A stretch of 64,000 bases of DNA from Scleroderma bovista (taxonomy: Eukaryota; Basidiomycota; Agaricomycetes; Boletales; Sclerodermataceae): NCBI GenBank assembly GCA_037178675.1, contig JAYMGJ010000130.1, positions 22,635 to 86,634 on the forward strand. Reading direction: 5' to 3'. The position numbers were made by a program, and so were the translations under genes. The notes under the pieces were generated by a model. It was not told the origin of the DNA. It worked only from the letters and a program-made list of their open reading frames with translations, and made no database searches. This document shows positions 23,199 through 31,993 of the stretch, one piece after another; position 1 is the stretch's first letter; each line of letters starts with the position of its first letter.

Positions 23199-23807
23199 AG
23201 ATGCCTAGAGAAGGATCTACCCGCACCCGATTTCAAAGTCGGTGATCAAGTATTCATCAAAGCCAAGTACTTTAGGTCCACCCGACCATCAAAGAAACTC
23301 TCCGAGAAGAATCTCGGTCCCTACCCAATCATCGCCCAAGTCGGCACCCTATCATTCACGATCTGTCTCCCCGACTCTATGCGTGCTGTCCACCCCGTCT
23401 TCCACATCTCACAGCTCGAACCAGCAACACCGAATACAATACTGAATCGGTCACAACCTCCACCACCTCCTATCGAAGTCGATGGCGAACCCAAATTCGA
23501 GATCACCGAGATCCTCAATTCAAAGTTCGACTGATGTCGACGCCAATGCCCACTCCTCTACCTAGTTAGATGGGCTGGCTACGAAGGTACCAATGAAGAA
23601 ACATCTTTGTTGATTGCGACCGAGCTCGGACACCCTTCAGAACTCGTGGCCGACTACCACAAAGCCTACCCGACTAAGCCAGGCCCCTTAGAAAGCCTCT
23701 CATGCTAAGTCGTCCAAATCACCAAACAAAAGTCTATTAACAAGTGTACAAAACAAAGTAAAAAGAAAAAAAAAAACTAAATACAAGTACATTTTAGTCC
23801 AGTCCAA

Positions 23808-24867
23808 CTACTCAGACTCGCCTTCTCCGTCTTCGTCTCCCGACTCCTCCTCCCTGTCTGTCTCGTCCAACTCCTCCTGTTCTTCACTCCCATCGGGCAT
23901 CGCCTTGCCCTTGCCTTTCGGGTCCTTCGGGTCTGCTGCCCTTTTCGTCTCCCAGACGATTCCTTCCACCTGTCAACCCAGCTTGGCCAACTCCCTTGTG
24001 TTGCGGTCAATGGCTGCCACGATCTCCCCGAGTCGGCGGTCTAAGACCAACGCGACTGGGTCTGGCTGACTCGACGGCCCAGCAACCAAGAACCCCCCCA
24101 TTGCTGTCTCTATTTCCTCGGTACTTGCGGCGTCGGCGATCGCCTTCTTTGTCTGTTTCTGCTTCTCGCCCCCCCTCGGCGACGTTGTCACCATGGCAAT
24201 CTCGCTCTCCTTCCGTTTCTCGCCGCTCGCTGCTCTCTCCATCGCCACCGTCGACATGCTGAAGGTGCACTTGACTTTTGATCATTGACACCAACCGCAC
24301 GTCAGCGTGCTCCATCGGCCAGCTCGCACCCACTGCTGTCACTGCTCCGCCTGCAACGGTCACAAGGGGGCTTGAACCCCATTATGCCCGTGTTGGAATG
24401 GGCAGTGACCTGACGAGGCTAATCAAATAATAAATCAGCAAGGGTCAATAAAATATTAATCAGCCACGCACCTTGGGCTTCGGCCCCAGACCCAAACGCT
24501 CCCGCATTGCCTCGCCAGCCGCCAACGACTCAGCTTTCTCCCTCGCCCTCACCTCTGCCTCGGCCTTGCGCCTTGCCTCGAAATCAGCCTGCGCTTTTGC
24601 CTCGGCGACCTTCTTCGCCTGCTCCTTGGCCTTCCGTTTCTCCTCGGTGACTCTCCTCGCCTCCTCCTCAGCCTTCTTCTTCGCAGCCTCTTCTGCCAAC
24701 CTCTTCGCCTCTTGCTCGGCCGCCTGTTTCATCAAACATTCCCGTTGCCGACGCAACTGCTCGTCGAACTTGGCGATCTGGACTTGTATCGGGTCGGTCG
24801 GTTTCCCTTCCAACTCGGGCGAAGCGGCGCGCATCCAATCAATGTTGTTGTTGTTGCCAGCGGACAT
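23808..24867 (-). pseudogene. Antisense gene of Gypsy-C: coiled coil, Cys6 cluster, acidic tail
   Basis: Runs against the element, between pol and the 3' LTR. Exon 1 (24867-24479) begins MSAGNNNNIDWMRAASPELE and encodes about 100 residues of Ala/Glu/Lys/Arg-rich coiled coil. A 52-nt intron with GTGCGT donor, TGCTGAT branch-like site and TTAG acceptor (about 24478-24427) leads to a Cys-rich part: CDRCRRSSDSSGC and, after one frame change, CGWCQ-TGA-SKVKC. The last frame is open from 24257 and includes ALVLDRRLGEIVAAIDRNTR, one TGA at 23970, and the acidic tail EEQEELDETDREEESGDEDG before a TAG at 23808. The six cysteines (CX2CX8C...CX2CX6C) recall a binuclear zinc cluster with a long linker. 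One shift and several TGAs disable this copy. Function unknown. Confidence 0.55.
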
Positions 24868-25031
24868 GGTTAATCAAAGATGTGATGAAGGAAAGGATTT
24901 GTTGGGTTACCGTCACCGAAGGCCAGTCTTAAATACGCCCTAACCGATTTTCAAACCCAGACAATGGTTGCACACAATCGGTGTGGAATACGCATTGCAG
25001 CCTCATGGGCTTGGCCCTAAGAGGGGGATAC

Positions 25032-25625
25032 TGTCACAACCGTGACACACGATCATCCTGTACCCTATTGTCTGATCGTGTCCACGCGTTCGCCGTCCGT
25101 TTATTGTATGTACTCCCTTCTCCGTTTCTCTCTATCCTGTATCGCCACCGATTGGTGAGCATGTTACCCATTCTGTCTCTCTGTACTATTACCTAATATG
25201 TTTCCTTTCTTGTTTCCGGTTACTATACGTTCCCGTCCCATTGCATTACTAATACGATACCTATCGGTAATCCAGTTATCGCACTTACTGTACTTACTCA
25301 GCGCGCAGTGCGGCTGCGCTTGTTGTTCGTCGGTAATCCCGACTTCCCGTACATAAATACTTAGATACTCGGTCTGTTGTAGTTTCAGTTCGAATATCGA
25401 ATAAGATACTTCTCATTTGTTCTCCCTTCATACTCTCCGCCTCTGCCCTCATGCAAGTACTCGGTCGTAGACCGTCTACCCTCGGACTCTCCGTATAACC
25501 CTCGGTCAGCCTTACTACTCGGGAAGCACAACTATGCTACGTAGCATCTCGGTCTTACCACTAGACCAACCCCTGACCCCCAGACCCCTCGTAGAGATCA
25601 GATCGGTGAAGAACTGGTCTTGACA
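25032..25625 (+). repeat. Gypsy-C 3' LTR
   Basis: TGTCACAACC...TTGACA, 594 bp, followed by GACTC, the same five bases that precede the 5' LTR. A purine-rich tract (aagaggggga, 25019-25028) just before it is the probable polypurine primer. The antisense gene starts about 165 bp before this LTR, which could supply its promoter. Confidence 0.88.
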
Positions 25626-25630
25626 GACTC

Positions 25631-28179
25631 CCATCAAGAGGCACTTTTGATATCCTGGAGTTGCTTGACAGGATGTTGTCGCTCACCATACACGTTACCA
25701 GGGCGCAATGGTGCTTTATGTTCATGTTGGGGGTGGGCAGGGATATTCACTGCTGGGGGTCGCGGCGCATTCTGGCAGCATTCAGCTTGGCCAGGGCACT
25801 GCAGTGCCGGAGGTGGCAGATTTCTCACCAGTGAAGGCATTCTCAGTGCCGGTGGAGGCACTGGAGATGGTGTATGGGGAGGATTTATTTGATTAGGCTC
25901 TTCCTCAGGAGCCTCAGGTTCCTCACACTTTGGATTGTCATCCTGCGCTTGGGGATGTGGGTAGCCATGGTCATGTTCCACATCGTCATCACTGTCAATA
26001 TCATCAGGGGGATTCCCTGGTCAATCGGTGGTAGGTTTTGGATTTGCCCTTCCAAAAGGGTTCTCAAGAGGTTCGCACCTGTTCTTAGGGCAGCGAGGGA
26101 AATGACGTTCATCAAAAATGGTGTGAGCAGTGGTGAACACTGCATTGGTGGAGCACATAAACAAAAAGTTGCACTCATTGCCAGGGGCAACACCAACATA
26201 AGTCATAAGCTCCAACTTGGGAGCCATCTTATTTGCTCTAGCCGAGGCTGGGAGGTAGACAAAGTGTGGTCGATGTTAGGCATCTCCCCCTTAAGCATTT
26301 CATGGGGGGTGCGCCATCGCAGGTGAGCTACCGGAGTACAGTTGTAAATGTAGGTTGCGTGAGCAAACACAAATTCCCGTCAGGAGTCAGGAATGCAGGC
26401 TTGATGCCGCATAGACTCAGCTTTATCCATGAGAGTGCACCCTAAATGCTCGGCGTGGCCATTCTGCATGGGGGTTCTTGGAGCACTTTGATATATTTTA
26501 ATTCCTTTCTCAAGGAGTGCTTGATCAAACAGATCGGATCTATATTCTCCGCCGGCATCGGACATCCATCCAATGACGTGCGTATCATGTTGGACGTGCA
26601 CCATTTCGAGGAAATCTTTGGCAGCCGTAATCGCTGCAGCTTTGGAGTGAAGAGGCATAGTCCAGGCATGAGAAGTATAGTCATCATAGAAGGTGATAAC
26701 CAGGGCAAACACAGTCATCAGTAGGAAAGTGGATCTCCGGGAAGCGCTGTGTATGCTTTTGTGCATGTCGGAGTACTTCTTTTGAGGGGTGCCTGAATCT
26801 CCGGTGCATAATGTCATAATCGACTTTGCTCACGGAGGCAATATAGTTAGATCTAAATATTGGGATAGATCTAATCCTGAAAATGACATTGCGATCATCT
26901 TCTGGGTCTGGCCCAAACCATAGGCGTTCAGCTTTATAGGTGAGGCTAATGCCTCACTTATCACCAGTGACTTTGTAGTTACGCTGGAGCATTTCACCCA
27001 TAGAGATAAGGCATGCAGTAGCGCCTGGCATATGGAGCACTTGGGTGAGTGTGATAACTTTCTCATCCCCAGAGTTGTGGTCTAGGCACCAGAGTAATAC
27101 CATGCCAATGCCAGCAATTAGTGCTACACCATTAGCTGTTTTGGCATAGTGTGCTCGCTTTAGCGCATTGTAGGAGGCGAAATCGCCTATGTCACCGGTA
27201 AAGTGGCATGATGCACCAGAGTCTAGTAGCCAGAAGGCACCAGATAACTCGCTATCATCAATCATTTTTCCCTTCCAGCCAGCACAGCGCGCATCATTCA
27301 AACACAAACAAATATATGCTTTACTCGAGGAGACACGACATGACAAATTGTAGTTACTACTCGCTATATACAGTGACGGCGTAAAGCACACATGTAAAGG
27401 GAGCATGTCAGTGTTGGTCAGCATGCATGCAGAAGGTACTTGCCTGAAGAGGCTGGCCTCCGTGCCCATCACCATCGACGTCGCGTTGTAGCAGTCAAGG
27501 ACCATCGCATCGATCTCGTCGAACTCGTCATCAGCGAACGGTTCATGAGTGAAGGGCTCTTCATCCCCAAGGGAGATGGCATCCTCCTCATACATTGTGA
27601 TGCGCTCCTCAAGACAAGGGCACTTCAGTGAGGAGGGACCGGCCTTGGGCTGGTCCAGGTTTGCACTTGCCATTGACATGACTTGGTCGAGGGTGTGGAT
27701 GGTCTGGCAGGAGGGCTCTACCCCCAGACGGTGTGTCAAATCGAAGGCCTTAATAGTGTTATCAAATGTGGGGGGGCCATAGTTGGTAGCACCGGGGGTG
27801 AGCCAGGGCGCAAGGGTCGACGGTGGGCTCTGGTCCATCGTAGTGGATGTAAGTAGCAAAGGCTGCCTGTTGGGTGTTTTTGAGGCGAGCGTGAGCCTTC
27901 TTGCCACCACGTTGAGTGCGGCCTCCCTGTCCTTGGGCAGGAGCATTTCCATGGTGGGAGGGAGCTTGCAAAGGATAATCATTGCCTGCATGGGGGCAGG
28001 GAACTCGAAGCCAGCGTCTTTTATGTAGGTGAAGTGGCTAAGCAACTTCGTAATTGCGGGAGCAGGATGGGAGCCAGCAGGGATAGTAGTCGCAAGGAGC
28101 TTGCTAAGCTCAGCGTAGGCAGAGCCAATGCTAGGGGCACCAAAATTCTTCTTTAGGTAGTCTCATACTTCTTTGACAG
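25631..28179 (-). pseudogene. Copia-2 middle part (gag end, protease, integrase, linker)
   Basis: Closely matches Copia-1 on the minus strand: gag from KKNFGAPSIGSAYAELSK (28160), protease GAFWLLDSGASCHFTGD (about 27240), integrase DAGGEYRSDLFD (about 26560), and a Pro-rich linker ending SASQW at 25640. Two internal deletions are visible against Copia-1: about 245 bp at 27950 (gag) and about 130 bp at 26700 (integrase). Where Copia-1 has TGA at 40268, this copy has CAA. The 5' neighbour is repeat copy C; the rest of the reverse transcriptase is at 7769-8120. Confidence 0.85.
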
Positions 28180-28778
28180 TGTGAGTCAAAGTGTGGATTT
28201 GGGTTGGAGTAATAACCCAAACACAACACCAACAAAGGACTACGAAAAAGTGCGAGTGGTGGTTTACCTCCGCGGTGTCCAGAGAGGATATGCTGAGGAG
28301 GGGGAAAGGGGATCTACACCAACAGGGTGATGCAGACAATGATGCAGGATACTCCTGGGGTACAGGAGCAATAGGTGACGAAGGGGATAGGGGTCTGGAC
28401 TCTTCCTAAAGCCTAGGAAGTGTCAAAGTGGGGATTGGGGTGACTGGGACTGTAGCAGTACTACACCTAGAGGTTGGTGCAGCAAAGGGGCAAGGGGGCT
28501 CCTGACATCCAGAAGCAATGGGATATGAAGGATAGACAGGCTAGACTCCGCTTGAGCCTAGAGAAATACTTGGACTTGAATTGAATAAAACTTGAATATC
28601 AGAGTCTTTAGACCTTCACTGAAGCCTACAAGACTCAAAGAGCTGAGGGGATACTGACTGAGAGAGTCTGAGAGAGGGATAATTTCGTGCAATTGGGTCT
28701 CTCATCACTGGGCTGAGCCCAGGGGTTTAAATACATGGGGGGGCACAGCATTAAAGTACAAAAAGAGAAGGGAGTAAG

Positions 28779-29387
28779 TGTCAAGTCCAGGTCTACTCCG
28801 GTAGGGGTCCGGTCAAGTCTGGACGAAAGCGGACGAGAGGGGAGGTCAGAGGTTTGGGCAGAGGTTAGCCTGGGCTGGAGTTGCGACCAATTGGATTCAA
28901 CGACAAGGACGACGAGCGTTGATCCCTTGCGTAGGTTCCGGTCAGACGGAGGAAGGGACGGAGACGGTCAAGGATCAGGAGTAGTAACTTAGATGATTTC
29001 AGACTGAGGTGTACAAGGTAAACTAGAGGGTATTTATACTAAGTAGAAACTAGGGTCGAGTACATATGGTAACAAGTAAACAACCTAATAGCGGACAAGG
29101 GATGACCGGAGTTAGGACTAGGTCAGGTCCAGTGAAAATAAAGTCAGGTCTGGTGAAAATACTACAAGGTCTAGGATATATCGAGTTCACGGAGAACTCA
29201 CGTCAAGGCAGGGCAGACGGAAAAGTGTAGTCAGAGTGAATGGGGTATAGACCAAGGGTTGTACTTAATGGAAGGTTATCTGCATGTCCGTGACCGGAGC
29301 AAGTGATGAGCAACCGGAGTTGGGTTAGAGAGCTGCGATGTGACCAGAGTGACCGGATAAGACCCGGAGTTGGACATGGTCGTAACA
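28779..29387 (-). mobile_element. Solo LTR of the Gypsy-A family, nested in repeat copy C
   Basis: Minus-oriented, tgtcaagtcc...ggtcgtaaca, 609 bp, flanked by GTAAG at 28774-28778 and 29388-29392. No internal element sequence, so an LTR-LTR recombination product. Same family as 32176-32818. Confidence 0.88.
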
Positions 29388-29915
29388 GTAAGCAGAATTT
29401 GTCAAGGATTGGTAAGGGATTGGTAAGAGCTTTGTAAGGGGTTTGTAAGTGATCAGTAAGCAAGGGATAAGCAGGAATGAGTAAGCTGCATGACAAGATT
29501 GATTGGTAAGGGAGTGAGTCATCAGCTGAGTAATATACCAAAAATGCGAAAGGGATAGAGTAATACTGATGACAAGAGAGCATCAGTAAGCAAGGGATGA
29601 GTCACTGCACAGCAGAAGGAGTCATTGATGCACAGCCTAAGAAGTTTGATGGGGGGCTGTGTACCATCAGGAATTTGATGGGACAACAATGGGGAAGATC
29701 TGAGATAAACAGGGGGATTGATCCGAGACAAAACAGCCACAAGAAGGGTACCAGGGGTCCAGAGGTCTTTTGGGGGGTCAGCATACACTAAGGTATAGTG
29801 CATGTGTTCTAGCACGCTGAAGCGCAACCATGGGCTCCCTTGACGAGCTCTCTTCTGGGAAAGAATGAGAGAGGGTTCTTCTTCCTAATAGCACTATAAA
29901 GTGGGGGCATAACTG

Positions 29916-30317
29916 TCATGGTGCTGGGGGATGTCGTCTGAAAGTAGGGAAGCAGATAGAGTATTGAATTCGACACATCCAGGGAAGTGAGATGAACGAC
30001 AGAGGAAGATGGACATGGCAAGTATCTGGGAGGAAGGGACCATAGGCTGAGGGCTCAGGGGACACAGAGATGACCAGAGAAGACTTCTCAAGCTTGACAA
30101 TAGACCTAAGATGACCAAAGTATGTCCTTGACGCAAGACTGACAAGGAGAATGCACTGACCAAGAACAAGAGGGACTGAGGGAGCAGGCTGGGAAGATAT
30201 GTGCCAGGCAGTGCACGGGAACTCTGGGAGAGGCTGCCCTAAGAGCAGGACATAGTGGAGACCTGCAGCAATAGCGGAGAAATGATCCAGAGAAAATACG
30301 GACTCCATAGTGAGCAA
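29916..30317 (-). CDS. Conserved ORF inside the 2-kb repeat, copy C (diverged)
   Basis: Open over the whole region homologous to the 153-aa ORF. The homologous ATG is lost (upstream frame reads REPRTWSICLSS) and the next Met is TMES. Over 123 aligned codons without gaps I counted 13 differences at codon position 1, 14 at position 2 and 36 at position 3 against copies A/B, and no stop. That pattern is expected from protein-coding constraint, not from drift of a non-coding LTR. The C-terminal end diverges after RIQY. Confidence 0.5.
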   Translation of the reverse strand: MLTMESVFSLDHFSAIAAGLHYVLLLGQPLPEFPCTAWHISSQPAPSVPLVLGQCILLVSLASRTYFGHLRSIVKLEKSSLVISVSPEPSAYGPFLPDTCHVHLPLSFISLPWMCRIQYSICFPTFRRHPPAP

Positions 30318-30802
30318 TGAAGCAGATGTCTGGAGTGCAGGGGGAATATCTCCGTCGGAAATGAACAGATTTGCATCGGAACTTGACAGGCAGATAGACC
30401 ACGTTCTAGGCTCTCTGACAGTATAGTCACGTGCCTGATAGCTTCAGAAACGATGGAGCTATTCAAAATATTGGAAATCATTTCTTCTCTTTCTCCTTCA
30501 TTTCTCCATCAATTCTTCGGCTTCTTTGATCGTTCTGGTATGGGAGTTGGACTGCAGACGTGTGCATTCCTTTCTCATACCACAATTGATGGTATTCCTT
30601 CAGTTTCTTCTGCTTCTTGGCGGTTCTCATGCGATAGATGACTGTCTGCATTGGCATTCATCTCTCGCATCAGGATAGTCTTCTTGTGCGATAGATGGCT
30701 ATGATGAGGGTCCGTCGTGCTTATCCTTTGCATAAGGATCATTCGATATAGGCATTATCTTCCATGTTCACTGTACCAAACCTGTTTGGTGTGTGACAAC
30801 AG

Positions 30803-31088
30803 ATGCGAGTTCGGAAACGGTGACTTGAATTGAGGGGGCAAGGCGCAAGGTGATGTTACCGAGTGCTCTCTTGGTGTTGTCATCCTATTCCTTTTGGTCA
30901 TCGTGACTGTCAGCAGGTTGCATCGTTGAGTAGACATACCATTGGCCCTGGGCCTGGAGGTAGGCTTGCATGGCGGTATGCCACTGCTGCCAGTTGGAGC
31001 CAATGAAGAGGGGAACCATCTTGTCAAGAGCGCTGGACATGGTGATGTTCTGTTTGGAGTCAACAGAGTCAGCAAGTGAATGTGACAA
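30803..31088 (-). pseudogene. Copia-2 gag N-terminus
   Basis: Starts MSHSLADSVDSKQNITMSSA, matching Copia-1 gag almost residue for residue, with one stop (GAA-TAG-GAT for Copia-1 EWD). Broken off by repeat copy C at 30803. Confidence 0.85.
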
Positions 31089-31423
31089 CGGACAAGCAAG
31101 AAAAGAAGAAACACCTGAGTGCTAGTGAAAGCACTTCTGTCAACAGCTAACTCATGACTAGGTCATGCCAGCGCAAGTCATCGACAATGTTCGCCATGGT
31201 TGGTGCAAGTCATCGACAAACTTCGCCTGGGGCAATACAGGTGCTCAACTAGGAGCTCACTGTCTGGCACAAGTTGTCAACCGACTTCACCTTGTGGCTG
31301 TGCAGGGGCTCAGCTAGGAGCTCACTGTGGTCCACAGCGTCAAGCTAGTTAAAGCAACACTCAGGGAGCTGGAGCGCTGTCTGGTGCATTGCTGCACACA
31401 GTGCGCTCACAGGGCTCATAACC
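31089..31423 (-). other. Copia-2 5' leader with tandem duplication and primer binding site
   Basis: Untranslated leader between LTR and gag. Two copies of a roughly 84-bp unit containing ctcaactaggagctcactg (about 31233-31330). The last 14 bases before the LTR (cagggctcataacc, 31410-31423) match the anticodon arm of initiator methionine tRNA, as in Copia-1. Confidence 0.6.
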
Positions 31424-31711
31424 TGTTGAAGCAATACCTATGTATGTAGAGGAACTGCTACTCCAACTCACCTGTTGGGTGGAGTGCACAACCAGAGATG
31501 GTAGCGGTAGCTGGTCAAGAGCTGTTATATTATATAAGCGATGAATGCTGTTTATATACAACAAACATTGTGACGTGTGACTGTGACGCATGACGTGTGA
31601 CATGTAACATCTACTCTAAAGAGGACTATTACTAAGTTCACACTAATATGGGTCGCAGTCTTGTGTGCACTTCGTCAACAGTTTACGCCGGGTGCACATG
31701 CAACTTCAACA
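31424..31711 (-). repeat. Copia-2 5' LTR
   Basis: 288 bp, TGTTGAAG...CTTCAACA with perfect 8-bp terminal inversions; homologous to both Copia-1 LTRs. The partner LTR is missing, as the far end of Copia-2 is lost after 8120. Confidence 0.85.
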
Positions 31712-31790
31712 CTGCCTCCTCTTCCTCTGCATCACTTGCACCCCCCCATGCCCAAGATAACTGCTGCTGTCTTCATCTCAGAAGGTGCGT

Positions 31791-31982
31791 TTCCCCCACA
31801 CGCAGACTATACAGAGTCATCACTGACCTGGCCTGCGACACACACTTGCTATTTAATGGCCAATAATTTCTATATATACCCACTTTGAAGGAGGCTTGTT
31901 TCCCCACCACATGCTATACAGCGCCATCACTGGCCTGTGACATGCGCTCACTATTTAATGGACAAGAATTTCTGTATATACC
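31791..31982. repeat. Two imperfect tandem units of about 90 bp next to Plavaka-1
   Basis: Units at about 31791-31880 and 31899-31982 share tttcccc, ctatacag, catcactg, tatttaatgg and tatatacc in the same order. They lie just past the 3' end of Plavaka-1 and may be part of its subterminal region. Confidence 0.6.
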
Positions 31983-31993
31983 AGTACAATGTA

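Larger units (their letters stand above)
19515..23705 (+). pseudogene. pol: Gypsy-C pol (protease, RT, RNase H, integrase, chromodomain)
   Basis: A 697-codon open stretch (19574-21667) holds protease VLVDSGSTHCFVD (about 19670), RT with the intact box YLDDILVY (about 20803-20826), and RNase H ETDASDYAITG (about 21245). TGA at 21665 replaces an expected Arg, then comes integrase (H/C finger about 21950-22060). The integrase core is damaged: a piece reading SQHGIPAHVT is out of order at about 22190, and a roughly 320-bp insertion follows IPTH at 22290. The frame resumes at VTSDRGSEF (about 22612). TGA codons at 22731 and 23531 and insertion E2 at 23041 add further breaks. Ends with a chromodomain (YLVRWAGYEGTNEETS, about 23560). 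Confidence 0.88.
17503..25625 (+). mobile_element. Gypsy-C, complete Ty3/Gypsy chromovirus with both LTRs
   Basis: Bounded by LTRs 17503-18126 (624 bp) and 25032-25625 (594 bp), both TGTCACAACC...CTTGACA. Flanked by the 5-bp duplication GACTC (17498-17502 and 25626-25630), so both element ends are real. It landed at the junction between repeat copy B and Copia-2. Contents in order: gag, protease-RT-RNase H-integrase-chromodomain, and an antisense ORF on the minus strand before the 3' LTR. The LTRs differ at many sites and by indels, so it is not recent. Two internal insertions and about six TGA codons disable it. Confidence 0.92.
28180..30798 (-). mobile_element. 2-kb LTR-like repeat, copy C, inserted in Copia-2 gag
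   Basis: Left edge tgtgagtcaaag, right edge ggtgtgtgaca, flanked on both sides by ACAG (28176-28179 and 30799-30802), a clean 4-bp target duplication. Without the solo LTR nested at 28779-29387 and its duplicated 5 bp, the repeat is about 2005 bp. It is clearly diverged from copies A and B. The target in Copia-2 gag reads ASVKE across the site once the insert is removed, matching Copia-1 codon for codon. Confidence 0.82.

Noticed and set aside
8624..23533. UGA read as Arg (alternative code or recoding) because TGA replaces Arg so often
   Set aside because: The host genes RPC4, HPT1 and mitoferrin use CGA/CGT/AGA for Arg and the mitoferrin and TAF10 frames end in TGA; CpG decay explains the pattern.
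24007..24363. 118-codon minus-strand frame overlapping the Gypsy-C antisense gene
   Set aside because: Third-frame shadow; the Cys clusters and acidic tail lie in the other two frames.
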